34,785 nt of DNA from SAR202 cluster bacterium Casp-Chloro-G2 (GTDB lineage Bacteria; Chloroflexota; Dehalococcoidia; Lucifugimonadales; UBA3495): contig MUCI01000004.1 in assembly GCA_002816575.1 (NCBI GenBank), positions 1 through 34,785 on the forward strand, written 5' to 3'. The notes beneath the pieces were generated by a model. It worked only from the letters and a program-made list of their open reading frames with translations, was not told the DNA's origin and did no database searches. Within the stretch, counting starts at the first letter, position 1. Each line of letters opens with the position of its first letter. Positions 1 through 7,585 of the stretch are shown here, piece by piece. A program made the translations under genes and the position numbers.

Positions 1-5
1 CCTCT

Positions 6-33
6 GCCGCGCCAGTCTCCAGACTGGCGCGGC
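6..33. terminator. Perfect 13-bp inverted repeat at window start
   Basis: The arms GCCGCGCCAGTCT and AGACTGGCGCGGC are exact reverse complements separated by two bases. The hairpin probably ends a gene lying to the left of the window, but no clear T-run follows, so a terminator role is inferred. The stretch 34-597 contains no convincing gene. Its only other notable feature is an AT-rich block around 520-600, just upstream of the promoter of the next gene. Confidence 0.45.
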
Positions 34-597
34 CCGGTCTTCATCACGATCTTAAATAGCCGCACATCCTCGGTTTAATTCCCCATCGTCTGACACTCCC
101 CGGTCGAAGACCTCCTGTTTGACGCCAATTCGGACCGCATATGGTGACGAATGACGTTCATGGAATCCAGTAAATTGGCATGACAACGTCGGCTTGACCC
201 TGATTGTGCCCTGTCAGAGAATTGATTCAGCCGCATTTTGGACTTCTCCATTCATCAAGCCCTGGTTGTAGTCTTGGTTGCCTCGCTCGCTTGATCTGGT
301 GGCAGCGGCATTCAGATCGGTGCCCCGGACCGGAATCGCGACGCCCGCATCATAGTGATCAGAATGGTTATCGGAAGCTGAAACGATCGTGACCACCCCG
401 GACCCGGCCTCCATGCCAAAGGACGATTCGTAAGTCCGAATGCGGTTGATACACGTAAGAACAATCATAGGGGAACAAACCCAACGCCGAAGGGCGTGGA
501 ACACCTCAAGAATTAACGAATTCAGTAAAAATATCTTTATTTTATTAAGTAACACGATTATCTCACGCAACAAATACAGTAACGAAACAAAACAACA

Positions 598-625
598 TTG
601 ACGAAATCGGCCACTTGGGTATAAT
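598..625 (+). promoter_or_regulatory. Strong sigma70-type promoter
   Basis: TTGACG (598-603) and a consensus TATAAT (620-625) are separated by 16 bp. Transcription should begin near 632, giving a leader of about 25 nt. GAGG at 643-646 serves as ribosome site for the ATG at 657. The AT-rich sequence just upstream could act as an UP element. Confidence 0.75.
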
Positions 626-656
626 ATAGATAACATCAATTTGAGGCGAAATAATT

Positions 657-980
657 ATGGCTCAACAAACCACCCTAGCACCCAAAACTGAAGAACAAAC
701 CACCGACGCTGCGGCCGTCGCCGTGTGCCGGCACCACTGGGTTATCCAACCCGCCGACGGTCCGGTCAGCAACGGCTCATGTCAGGTCTGCGGCGAGACG
801 CGCGAATTCAAGAACTACGTCGAGTCCGCAACTTGGGGCGACAGCCGCGCCAGCAAGGCCAGTGGGGCTTCCGCCACCGCCGAGTCGACCTCGGATGACG
901 ATGAGATAGCGGGCAATGATGGGGAAGACGATGGCGCGGCCCCCGGTGATGACGACGCCGGCATGGAGTCTGTGGCCTAA
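657..980 (+). CDS. Small acidic zinc-ribbon-like protein
   Basis: This 107-residue protein has no function I recognise. A Thr/Ala-rich N-terminus of about 20 residues leads into a probable zinc-binding knuckle: Cys24, His26/His27, and Cys42-x2-Cys45-Gly, followed by the segment REFKNY. From about residue 60 on, the tail is low complexity, rich in Ser/Ala and then Asp/Glu/Gly, so it is probably disordered and strongly acidic. Expression looks strong and monocistronic: a near-consensus promoter lies 30-60 bp upstream and a hairpin terminator follows. The zinc-ribbon reading rests only on Cys/His spacing. The acidic tail could mediate binding to a basic partner, but nothing here shows which one. 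Confidence 0.75.
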   Translation: MAQQTTLAPKTEEQTTDAAAVAVCRHHWVIQPADGPVSNGSCQVCGETREFKNYVESATWGDSRASKASGASATAESTSDDDEIAGNDGEDDGAAPGDDDAGMESVA

Positions 981-1019
981 GCGGCGACCACAACCGCACT
1001 CTGGAACTTATAGATGGCT

Positions 1020-1067
1020 CTATCGGCCGGTCCCTCCACATTGGTAGGGGTCGGCCGATAGCTTTTT
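1020..1067 (+). terminator. Rho-independent terminator after the zinc-ribbon gene
   Basis: CTATCGGCCG (1020-1029) pairs with CGGCCGATAG (1052-1061). The loop contains a second short pairing (CCCT/AGGG), and the hairpin is followed by CTTTTTG. It separates the small gene from dnaE. Confidence 0.75.
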
Positions 1068-1196
1068 GTGGGAACTTGCGGTCTGGGCACAAACCTGGTT
1101 TCACCAAACACAGGGGCGTCGCAGGGAGTCGATAAGTCAACCGGAAATCTGGGGATAAACTGCGGATTCGGCGGCTCGTTCCCGATGAACAGGGGT

Positions 1197-1202
1197 TATA
1201 AT
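1197..1202 (+). promoter_or_regulatory. Consensus -10 box upstream of dnaE
   Basis: A perfect TATAAT lies about 70 bp before the dnaE start. No good -35 hexamer is visible at 16-18 bp, so the promoter may rely on an activator or be weak. The stretch 1068-1196 shows nothing else. Confidence 0.5.
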
Positions 1203-1272
1203 AGCCAATGCCACGGAACGGGGAACGGCTGGATCTGTTGCCCTGTCTTGGCGTTATGCGCACCGGAGTGTG

Positions 1273-4200
1273 ATGAGCACCGGACCGGCGCATCTTGTGG
1301 GGAGGCCGAGGGGATCAGTGTTCACGCACCTTCACGTTCACACCGAATACAGCATGCTGGACGGCATCAGCCGGATTCCCAACCTGGTGGCGCGCACCAA
1401 GGAACTGGGGATGGATGCCCTGGCCATCACCGATCATGGCACTTTTTACGGCGTGGTCGACTTCTACTCGGCGTGTAAAGACGTGGGCATCAAGCCGATC
1501 ATCGGCTGTGAAGTATACGTTGCCCACAACAGTCGCTTCGACAAAGACCCCTCAGAGCGCAGCCCCAACCATCTGGTCCTGCTGGCCCGGGACAACACCG
1601 GCTACCGCAACCTGATGCAGTTGGTCACCAAGGCCCACGTTGACGGATTCCACTACCGCCCCCGTATCGACAAGGGTCTTCTCGAGGAATTTGGCCAGGG
1701 CTTGGCCGTCCTCTCCGCCTGCCCATCGGCCGAGGTCCCGCGCCTGATCGCCGACGGCAACGACGAAGCTGCCGCCAAGGCTGCCGGTTGGTACAAAGAG
1801 CGCTTCGGAGACGGCTACTTCCTGGAGATCCAGCGCCACGAGCACGTCCCCCAATTGCCCCGGATCAACGAGGGACTGATCACCATGGGCAAGAAGCTGG
1901 ACCTGCCGCTGATCGTCACCAACGACGCCCATTACGTCAATCAGGCCGACTCCCCGTTGCAGGACATCTACATCTGCATCCAGACAAGCACCACGATCCA
2001 CGACGAGAAACGCCTCCGAATGGAGGATAACTCCTACTACATCAAGAGTCCGGGGGAGATGGCCCAACTCTTCCCCGATTTTATACCGGCCCTGGAAAAC
2101 ACTCAGCTCGTGGCCGATATGTGCAACGTGGAGTTGGACTTCGGCCAGACCCACCTGCCCAAATACCCAACGCCCAACGGCATGGACGCCGACGAGTACC
2201 TGGCCCAGTTGTGCGAAGAGGGCTTTCGGCGCCTCTACCCACATCCCAGGGCTGAAGACCGGGACCGGCTCAGCTACGAGCTCGACGTCATACGCCACAC
2301 CCAATTCGCCAACTACTTCCTGGTGGTGTGGGACATCATCGACTTCGTCCGTAAGAACAACATCATGTACGGTGTGCGCGGCAGCGCCGCCGCCAGCGTG
2401 GCCCTGTATTGCTTGGGCATCACCGAAGTCGACCCCATGGAGTACCGTCTGGTTTTCGAGCGTTTCCTCAACATGGAACGCAAAGAGATGCCGGATATCG
2501 ACCTGGACTTCCAGGATGACCGCCGCGACGAAGTCCTGCATTACGTGATCAACCGCTACGGCAATGACCGCGTGGCCCAGATAATCACCTTTGGCACGTT
2601 GGGCGCCAAGGCGGCGCTCCGGGACGTGGGCCGGGCGTTGGGCATGGGTTATAGCGAAGTAGACCGAATCGCCCGCATGGTCCCCCTGAAGGCCCGCACC
2701 TTGGACGACGCCCTGCGCGTTAGCGCTGAGTTGAAGACGGCCTACGAGCAGGAACCCGACGTCGCCAAGCTGGTTATCAATGCCCAAGGGCTGGAGGGTA
2801 TCGTCCACCACGTAAGCACCCATGCCGCTGGCGTATTGATCGCCGATGAGCCACTGACCGAGACGGTGCCTCTGCAAAGACCCGCCCGGGGCGACGAGAG
2901 CAGCCCGGTGCTGATGACTCAGTACTCGATGGACCCGGTGGCTCACCTGGGCCTGCTGAAGATGGACTTCCTGGGGCTGACCAACCTGACCATCCTCGAC
3001 CGGGCCGTCAAGCTGGTGGAGAAGAACCAGGGAGTCCAGATAGACCTGCAAAAACTGCCTCTAGACGATGCCCCCACCTACGAATTGCTTTCATCCGGGA
3101 ACACCACCGACCTGTTCCAGCTTGAAAGCGCGGGGATGCAGCGTTATATCCGAGAGCTGAAGCCGTCCAACCTGGGCGACATCGCGGCCATGATCGCCCT
3201 TTACCGCCCCGGTCCCATGGAAAACATCGAAACGTTCATCGATGCCAAGCACGGCCGCAAGCCCATCTCCTACCCGCATCCCAGCTTCAAAGAGCTGCTG
3301 GATGAGACCTACGGCGTCATCGTCTACCAGGACCAGGTTTTGTTGATTTTGCAGCAGTTCGCCGGTTACACCCTGGGGTCGGCCGACATCGTGCGCAAAG
3401 CCATGGGCAAGAAGATCGCCTCGATGATGGCCGAAGAGCGGGTCAACTTCGTGGCGGGCGCGAGCGCCAAGGGCTTCGGCGAAGACGTGGCGATCGAGAT
3501 ATTCGATCTCATTGAGCCGTTCGCCGGATACGCCTTCAACAAGGCCCATAGCGTCAGCTACGCCCTGATCTCGTACTGGACGGGCTACTTCAAGCAGCAT
3601 TACCCGGTCGAATACATGGCGGCGGTGCTCAACTCGCGGCTGGACAACCCGGAGAAGACCCTCACATCCATGAACGAGTGCTTCCGGTTGAATATCCCCA
3701 TATTGCTGCCGGATATCAACCGGTCCGAGGAGTTCTTCTCGATAGACACCCAAACCGGCGATTCCCAATCTGGCGACGGGACCGCATTCAGCGGTCCAGG
3801 TCTGAGGATCGGTTTGGCCGCGATAAAGACGGTGGGCGAGGGCGCTATCCGGCCGGTGGTCGAAGAACGAAAGACCAACGGGCCGTTCCGGTCCATCGAT
3901 GATTTCTGCCGCCGGGCCGGAGCTTCCGGGCTGAACCGGCGCATCCTGGAGAGCATGGCCAAGGCCGGAACATTCGACAGTCTGGCCAGCAGGGGCGCGG
4001 TGATGGGAGCCCTGGACCAGATCGCCGCTACCGCTCAACGGGAGGCCCGCACCCGCGATTCCGGCCAGAGCAGCATGTTCGACGGCAATGAAGAGGTGAG
4101 CACCAGCGGCGGTATGAGCGGGATCACTCTCAACGCCCCCGACGTTTCCGACCAGGAGAAAGCGGCCTGGGAGCGGGAATTGCTGGGCATGACACTTTCC

Positions 4201-5280
4201 CACAACCCGCTCAGCGCGCTGAGTTCAATGGACACTGGCGGGGCCCTCAACTCTCTGGACCAGTTGACCGATGAGATGTCCGGGCAGTCGATCGACATGG
4301 TTGGCTATATCTCGTCTATCACGGAACGCAGCACCAAGGAAGGGAAGCGATTCTACATCGTGAACCTTGAGGTCCTGGGCGGTTTTTTGGAGGTCATGGT
4401 CTGGCCCGACACCCTGGTCCGTACCTCGGATGTCTGGGAGGATGGCCGCCTGGTGCGGGTGGCCGGCCGGCTGCGTTTGCGCGGGGACCAGATGTCTCTC
4501 GCCTGCGACGGCGCTCTTGAGTTTGACCCAGAGAACCCGCTGGCAACCCCGGCGGCGGGAAAACCCTATAACGGCTATAAGAACGGGAACGGCCAGAACG
4601 GCAACGGCTACAACAACGGTAATGGCCAGAAGAACGGCAACGGGATAAACAATGCCGGGGGCTCAAACGGTTCCAACAGAACTAACATAAGTGAAAAGAA
4701 GGCGCAGATGACCACAGGCAATATCATTCCAGCCACGCCCCAAAAGGTGGTGCGGCTTGCGGTAACCGAGTCCGACGATGCTAGCCACGACGCCTACCTG
4801 TTGCGGGAGGTTATCGGAGTATTGCTGGAATATCCTGGCCGCGACCGGGTGAACCTGGACATCCGCACCGGAGAGAAACGGGTCCGTATGGACCTGCCGG
4901 TAGTTAGCACGGGCTATTGTGACGCTCTGCAAACCCGCCTGGAAGACCTGTTGGGCCCCGATACGGTGACGGTCCATCAGGAGTTGGGCTTGGGGATGGA
5001 GCCGCCGGAGGAAGTCCCGGTGACCATGCCTCTTGAACCCGCACCACAGGCTACTGCAGCGCCGGCCCCCGACAAATCTGCCGCAGAAGCGCCGATTCAG
5101 GCTGATGTCTCAGCGGAAATGGAACCGGTAAATACTCCCGGGCTTACAGAATCCATAGATTCGCCCCAGGCAGCTCCAGCGGCAATGGCAGAGGCTCCGG
5201 CTGGGTTGGGCATGGAAGAGGAAGCAAAGATATCCGTGCCGGTCGGTGCGGAATCGGCTGCCGACGAGCCTCCTTTTTAA
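1273..5280 (+). CDS. dnaE: DNA polymerase III subunit alpha (DnaE)
   Basis: Replicative polymerase catalytic subunit, about 1335 residues; the E. coli protein is 1160. An N-terminal PHP domain starts at HLHVHTEYS and retains its metal-ligand motifs (ITDHG, GCEVY, NDAHY), so it may be an active PHP-type proofreading nuclease. The palm motif PDIDLDF (D408, D410, D412 region) and the Asp of KMDFLG (D565) supply the catalytic acids. QSSMF at about 932-936 matches the beta-clamp-binding motif, and an OB-fold spans about 1005-1085. Then come an Asn/Gly-rich linker (about 1097-1139), an extra folded segment of about 100 residues and a Pro/Ala/Glu-rich tail, all absent from E. coli DnaE. The ATG at 1273 is chosen over the adjacent GTG at 1270 because GGAG at 1265-1268 is better spaced. 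Confidence 0.96.
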   Translation: MSTGPAHLVGRPRGSVFTHLHVHTEYSMLDGISRIPNLVARTKELGMDALAITDHGTFYGVVDFYSACKDVGIKPIIGCEVYVAHNSRFDKDPSERSPNHLVLLARDNTGYRNLMQLVTKAHVDGFHYRPRIDKGLLEEFGQGLAVLSACPSAEVPRLIADGNDEAAAKAAGWYKERFGDGYFLEIQRHEHVPQLPRINEGLITMGKKLDLPLIVTNDAHYVNQADSPLQDIYICIQTSTTIHDEKRLRMEDNSYYIKSPGEMAQLFPDFIPALENTQLVADMCNVELDFGQTHLPKYPTPNGMDADEYLAQLCEEGFRRLYPHPRAEDRDRLSYELDVIRHTQFANYFLVVWDIIDFVRKNNIMYGVRGSAAASVALYCLGITEVDPMEYRLVFERFLNMERKEMPDIDLDFQDDRRDEVLHYVINRYGNDRVAQIITFGTLGAKAALRDVGRALGMGYSEVDRIARMVPLKARTLDDALRVSAELKTAYEQEPDVAKLVINAQGLEGIVHHVSTHAAGVLIADEPLTETVPLQRPARGDESSPVLMTQYSMDPVAHLGLLKMDFLGLTNLTILDRAVKLVEKNQGVQIDLQKLPLDDAPTYELLSSGNTTDLFQLESAGMQRYIRELKPSNLGDIAAMIALYRPGPMENIETFIDAKHGRKPISYPHPSFKELLDETYGVIVYQDQVLLILQQFAGYTLGSADIVRKAMGKKIASMMAEERVNFVAGASAKGFGEDVAIEIFDLIEPFAGYAFNKAHSVSYALISYWTGYFKQHYPVEYMAAVLNSRLDNPEKTLTSMNECFRLNIPILLPDINRSEEFFSIDTQTGDSQSGDGTAFSGPGLRIGLAAIKTVGEGAIRPVVEERKTNGPFRSIDDFCRRAGASGLNRRILESMAKAGTFDSLASRGAVMGALDQIAATAQREARTRDSGQSSMFDGNEEVSTSGGMSGITLNAPDVSDQEKAAWERELLGMTLSHNPLSALSSMDTGGALNSLDQLTDEMSGQSIDMVGYISSITERSTKEGKRFYIVNLEVLGGFLEVMVWPDTLVRTSDVWEDGRLVRVAGRLRLRGDQMSLACDGALEFDPENPLATPAAGKPYNGYKNGNGQNGNGYNNGNGQKNGNGINNAGGSNGSNRTNISEKKAQMTTGNIIPATPQKVVRLAVTESDDASHDAYLLREVIGVLLEYPGRDRVNLDIRTGEKRVRMDLPVVSTGYCDALQTRLEDLLGPDTVTVHQELGLGMEPPEEVPVTMPLEPAPQATAAPAPDKSAAEAPIQADVSAEMEPVNTPGLTESIDSPQAAPAAMAEAPAGLGMEEEAKISVPVGAESAADEPPF

Positions 5281-5464
5281 TCACTGGTCTGACGGCATAC
5301 CCAAGCCGATCCTTGGACCCTGCCACACTGACCGCCCGGACACCCAAAGACGCCGGCGCGGAAGCGGAGCCCTATGCCGAGTTGACCAATATCTCCATGG
5401 AGACTGCTAAAGCGGTCGACAACCAGGGGCTTGGCTGGGGCCTGTTCGCCTGGCAAAAGTACCT

Positions 5465-5719
5465 GAGTCATTCCGGAGTCTGCTGGGTGGATGCCGCTGC
5501 CTTCATCATTCCGAACGAAGAGAGGAATTACGTCCCTGATGGGCAGCCAACCTCCGGTCCCGCGGTTCGATAGCAACCTTGAAGTCAAGCAAAGAGATTC
5601 TTCTCCTTCTGCGGAAGGATCAGAATGACAACTCGCGAGTGTGGTTGCTCGGCACGACCGCCATTTCGACTTCCCCTGAAATGACGGCATCCGCCCTCTA
5701 CCGTGTTGCTCATGATGAA
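5465..5719. repeat. Dispersed palindromic repeat, copy 1
   Basis: About 255 bp that closely matches 17413-17668. The core (5506-5629) is an imperfect inverted repeat: it begins with TCATTCC and ends with GAATGA, with AGAGGAAT and ATTCTTCT further inside. A second small palindrome follows (CCATTTC / GAAATGACGG). It fills the otherwise gene-free gap after dnaE (5281-5736) and ends just short of the hydrolase stop codon. There is no transposase. It looks like a non-autonomous, MITE- or REP-like family member. Confidence 0.75.
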
Positions 5720-5736
5720 CCTTTGGAATGAACCCT

Positions 5737-6612
5737 CTACCCTTCCGATAAGAAGTCGCCAATGACCTGCGCCAATTCTTGGGGCTTGTGGTAGCCGATG
5801 TCGTGGATCGTTTCCGGCACCCAATATACCCGGCCATTCTTGAGGCTTGATGCAGCGGCTTCGACCATCCGGCGGCGCGCTTCAGCGAAATCAGTGCCGG
5901 CGCGCTCGGGCGTTGGACCGGCAGGCACCACCAAAGTGGGGCATTCAATCCTGGGCAGCGTGGTGGATGCCGGTTCGTCCCACATGGCTCGGATCACCTG
6001 CGTATGGTTCTCGGCACGCAAGATATCCTGGATCTGGCCTTTGTCATCTTCGTAAACCATCGTCTGGACGATGCGCTCTATCTCACTGTTCCAAATCACT
6101 CCCATCTGGTTGCGCAGACGATCTAGGAATTCGTTCCGGTTTCCGGTCACGTCTCTGGGCCGCACCCGGTGGGAAAAAGACTCCCAGGTTGCGTCGGGGA
6201 ACAGCGTCCAGTCCAAGAACCCGCCGTCAATCATGATCAGGCGCTCCACCCGGCTGGGATGGTTGGCGGCGAAGTTGGTCGCCACGTTGCCGCCCCAGGA
6301 ATGGCCCATCACCGAGACCTTGTCCAGTCCAACGTGGTCGAGCAGCCGGGCCAGGTCGTCAGACAGCGTCCGCCAATCGTAGCCGCTGGGCGCCGCGGTC
6401 GTCTGGCCGTGCCCCCGTTGGTCCGGGGCAATCGTCCGGTAGCGGTCCCGTAGCAGGGGAGCCACGATGTCGTACCAATGGGCCGTGGATGCCAGGCCGT
6501 GCAGGGCCAACAGGGGCGCGCCGTCACCGCCCCAATCCAGGTACCGGACCTGCAGTTCACCTATCTCAGCCCAATGCTCGCTGGGCGGGGCTCCGTTTTG
6601 GTGGCCGTCCAC
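5737..6612 (-). CDS. Alpha/beta hydrolase
   Basis: A 291-residue alpha/beta-hydrolase-fold enzyme, probably a soluble esterase, lactonase or C-C hydrolase; the substrate is unknown. The oxyanion region LALHGLAS, the PDQRGHG motif and the nucleophile elbow GHSWGG (Ser105) are all present. The catalytic His is His270 in ETIHDIG. The usual Asp after strand 6 (TLVVPAG) is not at its normal place, so the acid residue is uncertain. The frame is open much further upstream, but the GTG at 6612 is preferred: AAGGAG sits 7 nt before it and a TATACT -10 box lies at 6650-6655. The longer version would start upstream of that promoter. The gene is divergent from the small membrane protein. Confidence 0.88.
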   Translation of the reverse strand: MDGHQNGAPPSEHWAEIGELQVRYLDWGGDGAPLLALHGLASTAHWYDIVAPLLRDRYRTIAPDQRGHGQTTAAPSGYDWRTLSDDLARLLDHVGLDKVSVMGHSWGGNVATNFAANHPSRVERLIMIDGGFLDWTLFPDATWESFSHRVRPRDVTGNRNEFLDRLRNQMGVIWNSEIERIVQTMVYEDDKGQIQDILRAENHTQVIRAMWDEPASTTLPRIECPTLVVPAGPTPERAGTDFAEARRRMVEAAASSLKNGRVYWVPETIHDIGYHKPQELAQVIGDFLSEG

Positions 6613-6619
6613 TGGTCTA

Positions 6620-6655
6620 CTCCTTGGGACCGAATTATTGCCGCTCATTAGTATA
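6620..6655 (-). promoter_or_regulatory. Promoter -10 and ribosome site that set the hydrolase start
   Basis: On the minus strand TATACT (6655-6650) should start transcription near 6643. AAGGAG (6625-6620) lies 7 nt from GTG 6612. The -35 match is weak (TTCCGA at 17 bp). Confidence 0.5.
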
Positions 6656-6694
6656 GCGATGGCGGGAATGCCTCGGAAGCGCGAAGGCCGTTTC

Positions 6695-6703
6695 TGGTAG
6701 AAT
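6695..6703 (+). promoter_or_regulatory. Extended -10 promoter for the small membrane protein
   Basis: TGGTAGAAT is a TGn-extended -10 element with no obvious -35. It gives a short leader with GGGAG (6724-6728) placed 8 nt before the ATG at 6737. Confidence 0.45.
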
Positions 6704-6736
6704 ACGGTTGACAAGCCTGATGTGGGAGTGCGCCAA

Positions 6737-6955
6737 ATGATTATTTGGGGACTTGTACTAACAGCAGTCGGGATAGCGGCGCTAGCGGACGTTTCTGTCT
6801 GGCCAATCGTCCTGATTGCACTTGGAGTGTCGACGCTTCTGTCCGTTGCCTTGCGCGGGTATCCGGGCGTCGCCAGTCTGTTCAATTGCTGGCAGCTCTG
6901 TCCGATCTGCGTCGAATCAGAACCAAAGAACGCCAAGGACACCGGGTTAGATTAG
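6737..6955 (+). CDS. Small membrane protein, hypothetical
   Basis: A 72-residue protein with two predicted membrane segments at about residues 2-20 and 22-39. The pattern IIWGLVLTAVGIAAL then WPIVLIALGV resembles the short two-helix modules often annotated as DUF5668/LiaI-like, but I cannot assign a function. The C-terminal third is polar with two Cys (CWQLC) and a third in PICVE. A GTG lies 15 nt upstream in frame, but the ATG is better placed behind GGGAG. It is transcribed away from the alpha/beta hydrolase. Confidence 0.6.
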   Translation: MIIWGLVLTAVGIAALADVSVWPIVLIALGVSTLLSVALRGYPGVASLFNCWQLCPICVESEPKNAKDTGLD

Positions 6956-6970
6956 AGACCTAAGGCGAGT

Positions 6971-6995
6971 AAAAAATCAGGCCGCTGCGCTCCTG
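6971..6995 (-). terminator. Possible terminator of the alkyltransferase gene
   Basis: On the minus strand an imperfect hairpin (CAGG...CCTG with an interrupted stem) is followed by ATTTTTT. The stem is weak, so this is a candidate only. Confidence 0.35.
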
Positions 6996-7024
6996 GAACG
7001 GTTTGATTGTTTATGCTGACGGAA

Positions 7025-7537
7025 TCATTCCAGCCGCGCCAGTTCCATCTGGAGCAGCCGGGCCTTAACGCCCAATCCGCCGCCACCGTATCCGCCCAGT
7101 CCGCCGTCGCTGGCGATGACCCGGTGGCAGGGTACGATCAGCGAAAACCTGTTTCGTGCCATGGCCTGTCCGGCCGCCCGCATGGCCAGTGGGCTGCCTG
7201 CTTCGGCGGCCAACCACGCATAGCTGCGGGTCTCCCCTGGCGGTATGCTGCGGCAGGCGTTCCAGGCCGCCCTGAAGAAAGGGGTGACCCGAGACAGGTC
7301 CAATTCCAGCTGGTCCAGCGCCGTCATATCCCCATCGGCGTAGCGGTGCAGGCATTCGATCGTCTGGGTAAACGCCTCTGGGTCGTCTTCTGCGTCATCT
7401 AGGCCGGTTCCCAAGTCCTCCAGGGCTTCTTGGGGTGTTGGCTTGAGCGACGCCCGCTTGAGGCCGTCAGCCCCGGCTAAGAGCGCCATCCAACCCAAGG
7501 GCAATTCTTCCAGGTGGTATTTGTCGCCCTTCACCAT
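7025..7537 (-). CDS. ogt: Methylated-DNA--protein-cysteine methyltransferase
   Basis: O6-alkylguanine-DNA alkyltransferase of 170 residues, a suicide DNA-repair protein that moves the alkyl group onto its own Cys. The active-site motif is PCHRVI with Cys137. Upstream is the helix-turn-helix region, PPGETRSYAWLAAEAGSP with RAAGQAMARN. The GGYGGG glycine loop and the C-terminal helix KARLLQME are also typical. The N-terminal domain of about 75 residues is present but divergent. ATAAGGAG precedes the start; ATG 7537 and the adjacent GTG 7534 are both possible, the second being better spaced. It lies 48 bp behind the transglutaminase gene on the same strand and may be its last operon member. Confidence 0.93.
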   Translation of the reverse strand: MVKGDKYHLEELPLGWMALLAGADGLKRASLKPTPQEALEDLGTGLDDAEDDPEAFTQTIECLHRYADGDMTALDQLELDLSRVTPFFRAAWNACRSIPPGETRSYAWLAAEAGSPLAMRAAGQAMARNRFSLIVPCHRVIASDGGLGGYGGGGLGVKARLLQMELARLE

Positions 7538-7585
7538 GCTCTCCTTATTTCATGTCGGAAATCTTAAGAAGTCTGTTCGTCTATC

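Noticed and set aside
204-639. Short overlapping ORFs on both strands in the first 650 bases
   Set aside because: No ribosome sites or recognisable domains, they overlap each other, and the minus-strand one runs through an AT-rich promoter region.
1552-4203. Long minus-strand ORFs inside dnaE
   Set aside because: Antisense shadows caused by high G+C codon bias; the plus strand encodes an unmistakable polymerase.
5313-5573. An 86-residue plus-strand ORF after dnaE
   Set aside because: It lies mostly in the dispersed repeat, and a similar peptide appears in the other repeat copy, so the likeness comes from the repeat and not from a gene.
5737-6942. Long 401-residue version of the alpha/beta hydrolase
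   Set aside because: The extra N-terminus has no domain character, overlaps the divergent membrane-protein gene and lies upstream of the likely promoter.
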